From contig JADKHX010000003.1 of NCBI GenBank assembly GCA_016721505.1, positions 558,001-622,000 on the forward strand: a stretch of DNA of 64,000 nt, in the 5' to 3' direction. Numbering within the stretch: the first letter of the stretch is position 1; the number at the start of each line of letters is the position of its first letter. The translations under genes were made by a program, and so were the position numbers. Positions 8,864 to 15,911 of the stretch are shown here, piece by piece. This DNA comes from Rhodocyclaceae bacterium. GTDB taxonomy: Bacteria > Pseudomonadota > Gammaproteobacteria > Burkholderiales > Rhodocyclaceae. The notes below the pieces were generated by a model that saw nothing but the letters and a program-made list of their open reading frames with translations, was not told the DNA's origin and did not search any database.

Positions 8864-9248
8864 GATTTGATTCTAATGCGATATGGAGACGACGATGTCG
8901 ATCTGCAAGGGCTGAATAGGGCATACAACGTAGTTCTTATCGTGCACGATAAGGAAAATTTCCAGTGTGGTTTTTATGTGACATTTGCTAGAAAAGTTGA
9001 CCATTTCATGAAACAGGCGTATAAGGCGAGGCGTGTTTGACTCAAGGTCTGTCTCAGTGTCCCCTACGAATTGTTTTCACTTCGCCGAGGTTTCCGGTCT
9101 CCCCGCTGTCCTTCAGTTTTCTGAATCGCCGCTCGGTGTCCCTCACTGCTTCAAAATTGTTAGACAAACATCACCCCGGTGATCATGTTTGCACACGCCG
9201 TGTGCGCTGAAATCCGGTTTATTCGTTTTTGATTAAGGAAGAGTTTTC
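8864..9248. other. Non-coding region between clpS and the cold-shock gene
   Basis: About 385 bp with no convincing gene. Toward the cold-shock gene it carries two perfect inverted repeats, ATCACC-CC-GGTGAT (9169-9182) and GCACAC-GCC-GTGTGC (9190-9204), then the ribosome site AAGGAAG. This fits the long structured leader typical of cold-shock mRNAs. The promoters themselves are not clear by eye. Confidence 0.5.
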
Positions 9249-9452
9249 ATGGCAACAGGTACAGTTAAGTGGTTCAACGACGCCAAGGGTTTCGGCTTCA
9301 TCACTCCAGATGATGGCAGCGAGGATCTTTTCGCGCATTTCTCCGCAATCAACATGGCGGGATTCAAGTCTCTGAAGGAAGGTGACAAGGTAACGTTTGA
9401 TGTAGTGCAAGGCCCAAAAGGCAAGCAAGCATCGAACATTCAGAAACCCTGA
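9249..9452 (+). CDS. Cold-shock protein, CspA family
   Basis: 67-residue single OB-fold RNA chaperone. The RNP1 motif KGFGFI and RNP2-like DLFAHF are both present, with the family start MATGTVKWFNDAKGFG. These proteins bind single-stranded RNA and DNA and melt mRNA structure. The start is preceded by AAGGAAG, and a long leader with hairpins lies upstream. A small inverted repeat (9476-9501) and a strong terminator (9511-9544) follow, so it is monocistronic. Which csp paralogue it is, and whether it is cold-induced or constitutive, cannot be told. Confidence 0.96.
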   Translation: MATGTVKWFNDAKGFGFITPDDGSEDLFAHFSAINMAGFKSLKEGDKVTFDVVQGPKGKQASNIQKP

Positions 9453-9475
9453 TTGCCGCTCTTCGCTTCGACTTG

Positions 9476-9501
9476 AGGTGCTGAGGATTTTGTCAGCACC
9501 T
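9476..9501. repeat. Inverted repeat after the cold-shock gene
   Basis: AGGTGCTGA (9476-9484) and TCAGCACCT (9493-9501) are perfect complements around an 8-base loop. The arms share GGTGCTGA / TCAGCACC with the dispersed repeat family, but the rest of the family consensus is missing, so kinship is uncertain. There is no T-tract; the true terminator follows. Confidence 0.6.
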
Positions 9502-9510
9502 AAAATTAAG

Positions 9511-9544
9511 AACCCGCTCAAGGCAACTTGAGCGGGTTTTTTTT
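9511..9544 (+). terminator. Rho-independent terminator of the cold-shock gene
   Basis: AACCCGCTCAA (9511-9521) pairs perfectly with TTGAGCGGGTT (9528-9538) over a 6-base loop and runs into an eight-T tract. Confidence 0.93.
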
Positions 9545-9560
9545 GATGCAAATGTAACAA

Positions 9561-10196
9561 TTGATTTTGAATGAAAACCCTTGCCGCTCCTGCGCTGCCA
9601 AAACCAGTCATTACAGCAATTCCGGTGATGTCATATTTTCGAGTCAGGGATTGTCAGTGTCGCGTTTAATCTTACTTAACAAACCCTATGGCGCTTTGAC
9701 GCAATTCACTTCTGAATTGGGTCACGTCACACTCAAGGATTTTGTGCCGATACCAAATGTTTATCCGGCCGGTAGGCTCGACGCGGACTCGGAAGGCTTG
9801 GTGTTACTCACCGACGATGGTGCATTGCAAGCGCGCATTGCCGACCCGCGGCATAAGCTCGCCAAGCGCTATTGGGTGCAGGTTGAAGGCACTCCAGAAC
9901 CGGCTAATTTGACGCGCCTCACCGGAGGTCTTGATCTTGGCGATTTCGTCACCGCGAAATGCGAATGCAATCTCATCGACGAGCCAGCATCGCTGTGGCC
10001 ACGCACACCGCCGATTCGTGTGCGCGCAAAAATTCCAACCACATGGCTGGAAATTATTTTGCGTGAAGGAAAAAATCGACAAATCCGGCGAATGACTGCG
10101 AAAATCGGCTACCCCTGCCTGCGCCTGATTCGCCACTCAATCGGAAATTGGACTTTGCAGGACATGCAACCAGGTCAATGGCGAGAAGAAAAATGA
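9561..10196 (+). CDS. rluE: 23S rRNA pseudouridine synthase, RluE type
   Basis: RsuA/RluB/E/F-family pseudouridine synthase; RluE modifies U2457 of 23S rRNA in E. coli. The catalytic motif GRLDADSEGLVLLTDDG with the nucleophilic Asp is seen, followed by LAKRYWVQVEG, EPASLWPRTPPIR and EGKNRQIRRMTAKIGYPCLRL, all typical of RluE. There is no S4 domain, again like RluE. The start is not certain: ATG at 9561 gives 211 residues, but GTG at 9657, just before the conserved SRLILLNKPYG, is also possible. Its stop overlaps the start of the DUF192 gene. Confidence 0.88.
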   Translation: MILNENPCRSCAAKTSHYSNSGDVIFSSQGLSVSRLILLNKPYGALTQFTSELGHVTLKDFVPIPNVYPAGRLDADSEGLVLLTDDGALQARIADPRHKLAKRYWVQVEGTPEPANLTRLTGGLDLGDFVTAKCECNLIDEPASLWPRTPPIRVRAKIPTTWLEIILREGKNRQIRRMTAKIGYPCLRLIRHSIGNWTLQDMQPGQWREEK

Positions 10197-10654
10197 TGAT
10201 GAGTCGGAAAAAAAGTGTTTTGACGGCGGTTTCGCTGGTTGCAATGCTGAACAGCTTCAACGCCTCAGCCCAATACGCCATCCCGCAAATTGAGTTGACA
10301 GCAGGTATGTACCGCATTGAAGCCGAAGTCGTCACCACACCAGAACAGCGCGCGACTGGTTTGATGCGACGCGCCGAAATGCCTCTGCAACACGGCATGC
10401 TATTTGTGTTCCCGCAAGAAATGCGGCACTGCATGTGGATGAAAAATACGCTGCTGCCGCTCTCAGTCGCCTTCCTCGATCACGTTGGAAAAATTATCAA
10501 CGTCGAGGAAATGCAGCCGCAAACCGAAAACAATCACTGCGCGAAAGCTGATGCGCGCTATGCCTTAGAGATGAACATAGGTTGGTTTAAAACACGGGGC
10601 TTGACTCGCGGTGCGCAAATCGTTGGTGTGGACAAGGCTCCGGTCGCAAGATAG
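10193..10654 (+). CDS. DUF192 family exported protein
   Basis: 153-residue DUF192 protein. An N-terminal hydrophobic segment (about residues 8-26, ending near NASAQ) looks like a signal peptide, so the protein is probably periplasmic. The domain shows RATGLMRRAEMPLQHGMLF, FPQEMRHCMWMKNTLLPL and FLDHVGKIINVEEM, the standard conserved blocks. No function has been established for the family. The ATG at 10193 overlaps the rluE stop (ATGA) and has GAGAAGAA upstream; two further ATG codons follow at once. A dispersed repeat begins 9 bp after the stop. Confidence 0.85.
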   Translation: MMMSRKKSVLTAVSLVAMLNSFNASAQYAIPQIELTAGMYRIEAEVVTTPEQRATGLMRRAEMPLQHGMLFVFPQEMRHCMWMKNTLLPLSVAFLDHVGKIINVEEMQPQTENNHCAKADARYALEMNIGWFKTRGLTRGAQIVGVDKAPVAR

Positions 10655-10663
10655 CGGTTTCGC

Positions 10664-10716
10664 AACGGCGTGTGGCCGGTGAATGGGCCATTCCATGACC
10701 AGCACCAACTGGTGAA
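10664..10716 (+). repeat. Dispersed repeat, middle form
   Basis: The left end ACGGCGTGTGGCC and the right end CCAGCACCAACTGG are separated by one copy of a roughly 23-bp middle unit that contains the small palindrome GAATGGGCCATTC. It lies between convergent genes, straight after a stop codon. Confidence 0.75.
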
Positions 10717-10733
10717 CTTGGGCAATTTCGGCG

Positions 10734-11204
10734 TTACAAAAACCGATCCAACAACTTACGGCTGGTTTTATCCAGCGCCAATACATCAGCAATCAAAAAC
10801 TGTATCGAATGACTATCGGCAATTAAGAGCGAGTGCTTGCCCAGATGCCGAATGTCTTCTTCACCGCGCAGGACAAATGAAGTTTCGCCGCGATCGGTGT
10901 CAACTGTCCATGTGCTCGGCGTCGCAAAGCTTGAGACGCGTTTCAGGCGCGTTATGGTCGGCATAAACTCTCGTGCGGCCAATTCGGTAGTCACCAAATC
11001 GCGCAGGTTGGCGGGAAAACTGGCGAGGCTTTCTATCCAAGCCAATTCTTCACCGTTGACGGCGACAATGGAAACGCCTTCATCCGGAGCGGCGATAGGG
11101 AACGCACGCACGGGCGAAACACCTTCATGCGACACTCCTTTCGCGTCAGTCAAAACCAATCGGCCAAAGGCGTTTCGTTGCAGTTGAAATGTTATTTCAG
11201 CCAT
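10734..11204 (-). CDS. DUF1854 family protein, cyanophycin-associated
   Basis: 156 residues from the ATG at 11204, which overlaps the end of the ABC transporter gene by 8 bp. The frame stays open further upstream, but there it lies inside the transporter gene. The sequence has the DUF1854 pattern: a short beta-rich start (FQLQRNAFGRLVLTDAKG), then VSPVRAFPIAAPDEGVSIV, RDLVTTELAAREFMP, TDRGETSFVLRGEEDIR and LLIADSHSIQFLI. Genes of this family are typically found next to cyanophycin synthetases together with this kind of ABC transporter, as here. Biochemical function is unknown. Confidence 0.85.
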   Translation of the reverse strand: MAEITFQLQRNAFGRLVLTDAKGVSHEGVSPVRAFPIAAPDEGVSIVAVNGEELAWIESLASFPANLRDLVTTELAAREFMPTITRLKRVSSFATPSTWTVDTDRGETSFVLRGEEDIRHLGKHSLLIADSHSIQFLIADVLALDKTSRKLLDRFL

Positions 11205-13506
11205 GAGTTTTCGCTCCCGCCAAAGCGACGCCGCCGGGCGGCAACACCGGATTGCCGTCAACGTTGCGTGCTTGCGCTTCGTAGAGTCGGTAATACGCGC
11301 CTTGCCGCGCCATCAGCTCATCGTGACCGCCGACTTCGACTATTTCACCTCGGTCCATCACCACCAGCCGGTCGGCCTTATGCAAGGTGGAAAGTCGATG
11401 AGCAATCGCAATCGTGGTGCGACCAGCGACCAAATTATCGAGTGCCTTTTGAATTTCCTTCTCTGTTTCGCTATCAACGCTGGAAGTTGCTTCATCCAAA
11501 ATCAAAATGCGTGGATTTATCAGCAACGCGCGCGCAATGGAAATGCGTTGCCGTTCGCCGCCTGACAAGCCTTGGCCGCGTTCGCCGACTAACGAGTCGT
11601 AGCCCATGGGTAAGCGCAAAATAAATTCGTGGGCATGTGCGGCGCGTGCAGCGGCGATGATTTCCTGCCTTGTGGCTTCGGGTTTGCCGTAGGCGATGTT
11701 CTCTGCAATCGAGCCGAAAAACAAAAACGGTTCTTGCAACACCAGCCCGATATGCCGACGGTAATCAGCGACCGGAAACGAGCGCACATCAACGCCGTCG
11801 ACGCGAATCGCGCCATCGGTCACATCATAAAAACGGCAAATCAAATTCACCAACGTACTTTTGCCAGAGCCGCTGTGGCCGACGAGGCCGATCATTTCGC
11901 CGGGCTGTATGTGTAGTGACAAATTCCGCACCACTGAGCGATTGCCGTAACGAAAACCAATGTCGTGCAAGGTGATTTCGCCGCGTACGGTTTCGACATG
12001 AATTGGATTGGTCGGCTCCGGCACGTTAGAGACGTGGTCGAGAATATCGAAGATGCGCTTGGCACCAGCGGCGGCTTTTTGCGTCACCGAAACAATGCGG
12101 CTCATTGAGTCCAGGCGCGAATAAAAACGACCAATGTAGGCAAGGAACGCGGTCAACACACCGACGGTAATTTCATGTTGCGAGACTTGCCAAATGCCGA
12201 AGGTCCAAACCACCAACAAGCCAATTTCGGTGAGTAGCGAAACCGTAGGTGAAAACAGCGACCAGGTTTTATTCAGCTTGTCATTGACCAACAAATTATG
12301 TCGATTGGCTTCACGAAAACGCTGAGCTTCGCGCTTCTCTTGGGCAAAGGCTTTAACCACGCGGATGCCCGGAATCGTGTCGGCCAAAACATTCGTTACT
12401 TCGCCCCAAACACGATCAATTTTTTCAAATCCGGTACGCAATTTGTCGCGCACCAAATGAATCATCCAGGCAATGAATGGCAAGGGAATCAATGTCACCA
12501 AGGCCAGCCATGGATTTATCGAAAACAAAATCACGGCGGTCAAGAAAATCATCAATACATCGGAGGCAAAATCCAGTGCGTGCAGCGATAAAAAAACACA
12601 GATGCGGTCAGTCTCCGAACCGATCCGGGTCATCAAATCGCCGGTGCGTTTGCCGCCGAAATACTCAAGCGATAGTTGCAGCAAATGCTCGTAAGTCGTG
12701 GTACGCAGATCTGCGCCTATGCGCTCGGACACCAGCGCCAAAATGTAAGTCTTGGCCCAGCCCAAGCCCCAAGAAATCAACGCGGCAGCTAGCAAGCCCA
12801 ACATATATCCGGCTACAGTCATCGGATCGATATGGGTGCCGTTTTGAAACGGAATCAGGACATCATCCATTAGCGGCATCGCCAAATATGGCGGGATTAA
12901 AGTTGCGGCAGTGGAGCCGAGCATCAACAAAAAACCAGCCAGTAATTGACCTTGATACGGTTTGGCAAATCGCCAGAGGCGAAACAGCGTCCACGTCGAT
13001 GGCGGTTTGTAAATTTCGCGCGTGCAAATCGAACATTCATCGCTGCCGGGTTCCAGCGGTGTTTTGCATTTCGGGCAGATATCCTCGGCATCCCGCCGCG
13101 GTGGTTTGCCGCTGGTTTTTGACGTCAGTAAAATATTGAACTCGCGAATTACACGTAAGGCGGCTAGATTGTGCCCCAAGGTGTAGCGCCAACTGGCGAG
13201 GCAGGCATGTGGGCCGAGTAATTCCAAGGTGCCCACGCCAGCGTAGTCAAAATGTTTGAGTGCCATGCCTGCTTGCATCGGCCAGCGCGACCATGTCGTA
13301 GCGCCGGGTGATTTGGCGATGAGGCTGTCTTGTGTCAGCGCGATGATGCCCGCACGAAAATTCAATGTCGCATCAAGGTCGACCTCGACCCAGTCGAGTA
13401 TCGCTTCACCGGGCAAGAGTTGCGCGGCGATTTCGGCTTGCCAATGTTCGGGCAAATCGGCGTGGTGGCTGGTGGAGAGCAGCGTTTGGTTGTCGGTAGC
13501 AGTCAT
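11197..13506 (-). CDS. ABC exporter with N-terminal extension and zinc ribbon, cyanophycin-associated
   Basis: 769 residues: an N-terminal domain of unknown type (1-140), a zinc ribbon with cysteines at about 144, 147, 158 and 161 (CPKC and CSIC pairs), a six-helix exporter transmembrane domain (about 175-480), and a nucleotide-binding domain with Walker A GHSGSGKST, signature LSGGERQRISIARAL and Walker B ILILDEATSSVD. It is a half-transporter that should dimerise in the inner membrane. It is divergent from cphA' and cphA and coupled to the DUF1854 gene. The substrate is unknown; context suggests a role in cyanophycin or its precursors. The extension and ribbon are not part of standard exporters. 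Confidence 0.9.
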   Translation of the reverse strand: MTATDNQTLLSTSHHADLPEHWQAEIAAQLLPGEAILDWVEVDLDATLNFRAGIIALTQDSLIAKSPGATTWSRWPMQAGMALKHFDYAGVGTLELLGPHACLASWRYTLGHNLAALRVIREFNILLTSKTSGKPPRRDAEDICPKCKTPLEPGSDECSICTREIYKPPSTWTLFRLWRFAKPYQGQLLAGFLLMLGSTAATLIPPYLAMPLMDDVLIPFQNGTHIDPMTVAGYMLGLLAAALISWGLGWAKTYILALVSERIGADLRTTTYEHLLQLSLEYFGGKRTGDLMTRIGSETDRICVFLSLHALDFASDVLMIFLTAVILFSINPWLALVTLIPLPFIAWMIHLVRDKLRTGFEKIDRVWGEVTNVLADTIPGIRVVKAFAQEKREAQRFREANRHNLLVNDKLNKTWSLFSPTVSLLTEIGLLVVWTFGIWQVSQHEITVGVLTAFLAYIGRFYSRLDSMSRIVSVTQKAAAGAKRIFDILDHVSNVPEPTNPIHVETVRGEITLHDIGFRYGNRSVVRNLSLHIQPGEMIGLVGHSGSGKSTLVNLICRFYDVTDGAIRVDGVDVRSFPVADYRRHIGLVLQEPFLFFGSIAENIAYGKPEATRQEIIAAARAAHAHEFILRLPMGYDSLVGERGQGLSGGERQRISIARALLINPRILILDEATSSVDSETEKEIQKALDNLVAGRTTIAIAHRLSTLHKADRLVVMDRGEIVEVGGHDELMARQGAYYRLYEAQARNVDGNPVLPPGGVALAGAKTHG

Positions 13507-13526
13507 AGCAGAGAGAATAAGCCATG

Positions 13527-13546
13527 CGCCACCTAAAATGGTGGCG
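13527..13546. other. Hairpin in the divergent region before cphA'
   Basis: CGCCACC-taaaat-GGTGGCG is a perfect 7-bp hairpin between the ABC gene (minus) and cphA' (plus). It could be a regulatory site or leader structure; no T-tract follows. The rest of the 188-bp gap shows nothing recognisable. Confidence 0.4.
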
Positions 13547-13694
13547 AAAATATTCTCGGGTTTAAGGGTTTAAGGTAATCTGACAAACGTGATGAAGGGT
13601 AGTGTCAGTAGTTGGCTGCTGAATCAAGCAATCGACCTGCACTTTTCTTCAATAAGAAAACTTTAAAAAGGCGTTGAAACCGCGAACGCGCACC

Positions 13695-15869
13695 ATGACA
13701 ATCAAAAACATCAAACTTTTGCGCGTTACGCATTTGCGTGGCCCGAACATTTGGACTTACCGGCCGACGCTAGAGGCTTGGGTGGATATTGGTGAGTTGG
13801 AAGATTTTCCATCGAACAAGATTGACGGGTTTTACGAGCGACTCGATGCCGCATTACCGGGTTTGATTGAGCATCGTTGCGGTGTTTATGAACGCGGCGG
13901 ATTCATGCAGCGGGTGCGTGAAGGCACCTGGTCGGCGCACATTCTTGAGCATATCGTCATCGAATTGCAAAACCTCGCCGGCATGCAAACGGGGTTTGGT
14001 CAAACCCGCGAAACGCCAACGCGTGGCGTGTACAAAATGGCCGTGCGCGCACGTGACGAAACGGTCGGTCGCGCGGCGATTGAAGCGGGCAAAAATTTGT
14101 TGGTAGCGGTGATTAACGATCAAGCTTTCGATGTCAAAGCCGCGATTGCCGAGCTCAAAGACTTAGTCGAAAGTTACTGCTTAGGTCCTTCCACTGCATG
14201 CATCGTGAATGCTGCCACTACACGGCGAATTCCTTCGATGCGCTTGAACGATGGTAATTTGGTACAGCTTGGGCACGGCAAAAAGCAACGCCGAATTTGG
14301 ACTGCCGAAACTGACCAAACTAGCGCGATTGCGGAGAGCGTATCGAGCGACAAGGATTTGACCAAATCGTTACTCGCCGCTTGCGGTGTGCCAGTGCCAG
14401 AAGGGCAAGTGGTCGACACCCCCGAAGCCGCATGGGAAGCCGCGCAGGATATTGGTTTGCCAGTAGTAGTTAAGCCGACCGACGGCAATCATGGCCGTGG
14501 AATTTCGATTGAGCTGACCACCCAAGCCGAGGTCGAAGCCGCATTTCCTTTCGCGCAGCGGCATGGCAGCGAAGTGATGGTCGAGAAATTCATCGCGGGC
14601 AACGAGCATCGTTTGTTGGTGGTCGCGGGAAAGGTGGTTGCGGCTTCGCGCGGTGAGAGCGCTTGGGTGGTCGGCGATGGCGTGAATACGGTTTATGACT
14701 TAGTCGAGGACCAAATCAATGCTGACCCGAGACGCGGCAGCGGGGAAGATTTTCCGCTGGCGGAAGTTGGCATCATCAATAGCCCGTCGATACGTCAAGA
14801 TTTGACGCGACAAGGCTTGGAGCCCGATTCGATTCCAGAAAACGGTCGCCGTGTGTTGATCCAACGTAATGGCAATGTGGCGTTCGAGTGCAGCGAATTT
14901 GTGCACCCCGAAGTCGCTGCCGCAGTGGGCCTGGCCGCTCGAATTGTCGGTTTGGATATCGCCGGGATTGATGTGGTCGCGCAGGATATTTCGCGACCCC
15001 TGGCAGAGCAGGGTGGTGCGATTGTCGAAGTCAATGCGGGACCAGGGCTACTGATGCATTTGAAGCCCGCCAGCGGTACACCTCAGCCAGTCGGCGAAGC
15101 GATTGTGGCGCATCTGTTTCCTGAGACGAGTAATGGGCGGATACCGATAGTTGGAATTTGTGGAACTCACCAAGTGAGTTCAAACACTCAGATCGCTCGC
15201 CTCGTGCATTGGCTGTTGGACTTCGCCGGTTATCACGCGGGTTTGGCCTGTGCAGACGGCTTGTTCCTTGGCCGCCGTCGAGTGGACGCGCGCAACTCGA
15301 TTAATTTCGATGCCGGCCAGCGTGTGTTAATCAATCGCTCAGTCGACGCTGCGGTGTTTGAAACCACAGCAGAGAGCATGTTGCGCGAGGGTTTGCCCTA
15401 CGATAAATGTCAGGTTGGTGTGGTCACTGATGTGGGAGATGCAGCTGCTTTTAGCGAGTTTTATATGGATCATGGTGATCACGTGTACAAAGTATTGCGC
15501 ACGCAAGTCGATGTCGTGCTCACCAGCGGAATTGCGGTACTTAACGCCGATGATGCGCAAGTCGTTGAGATGGCCGAACTGTGCGATGGCGAAGTGATTT
15601 TCTACGCCGCAGAATCGAATGACGTCATTGCCAAGCATCTGCAAAATGGTTCGCGTGCGGTGATCTTGCAAGTACAACAAGCAGCATTGTGCAAAGGTGA
15701 TGAGCCTGCTCGCTTGGTCAATATCGCCACCCAATTGCTGACCGACGAAGGACGAAAAGCCAGTGTTGCGGCAGCGATTGCGGTGTCTTGGGGGCTGGGT
15801 ATTTCAGCCGAATTGATCGCAGCCGGATTAGAAACCTTTACTAGTGACGCGCCAACGTTTGCAACGTAA
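13695..15869 (+). CDS. cphA': CphA', cyanophycin synthetase homologue with altered Mur-ligase P-loop
   Basis: 724-residue cyanophycin synthetase relative. N-terminal domain (LRGPNIWTYRPTLEAWVD), a full ATP-grasp domain (about 220-480: GLPVVVKPTDGNHGRGIS, EVNAGPGLLMHLKPASG), then a shortened Mur-ligase-like domain. Where active CphA has the ATP-binding GTNGKTTT, this protein reads GICGTHQVSSNTQ, so the second ATP site looks dead. It is also about 135 residues shorter than the CphA that follows 42 bp downstream. An upstream TTG at 13674 is an alternative start; ATG 13695 matches the family. A second, truncated-type synthetase next to cphA is known in betaproteobacteria; its role is not settled. 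Confidence 0.9.
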   Translation: MTIKNIKLLRVTHLRGPNIWTYRPTLEAWVDIGELEDFPSNKIDGFYERLDAALPGLIEHRCGVYERGGFMQRVREGTWSAHILEHIVIELQNLAGMQTGFGQTRETPTRGVYKMAVRARDETVGRAAIEAGKNLLVAVINDQAFDVKAAIAELKDLVESYCLGPSTACIVNAATTRRIPSMRLNDGNLVQLGHGKKQRRIWTAETDQTSAIAESVSSDKDLTKSLLAACGVPVPEGQVVDTPEAAWEAAQDIGLPVVVKPTDGNHGRGISIELTTQAEVEAAFPFAQRHGSEVMVEKFIAGNEHRLLVVAGKVVAASRGESAWVVGDGVNTVYDLVEDQINADPRRGSGEDFPLAEVGIINSPSIRQDLTRQGLEPDSIPENGRRVLIQRNGNVAFECSEFVHPEVAAAVGLAARIVGLDIAGIDVVAQDISRPLAEQGGAIVEVNAGPGLLMHLKPASGTPQPVGEAIVAHLFPETSNGRIPIVGICGTHQVSSNTQIARLVHWLLDFAGYHAGLACADGLFLGRRRVDARNSINFDAGQRVLINRSVDAAVFETTAESMLREGLPYDKCQVGVVTDVGDAAAFSEFYMDHGDHVYKVLRTQVDVVLTSGIAVLNADDAQVVEMAELCDGEVIFYAAESNDVIAKHLQNGSRAVILQVQQAALCKGDEPARLVNIATQLLTDEGRKASVAAAIAVSWGLGISAELIAAGLETFTSDAPTFAT

Positions 15870-15911
15870 TTCTGTGCATTAGCATTGCTCAATAAATAGG
15901 AAAACTGTCAC

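Noticed and set aside
12477..13139. A 220-codon open frame antisense to the ABC exporter gene
   Set aside because: It lies fully inside a secure gene, has a low-complexity Arg/Ser-rich product and no family similarity.
13187..13202. GCGCCAACTGGCGAG inside the ABC gene, like the repeat end
   Set aside because: The CAGCACC part is missing and the match is short enough for chance.
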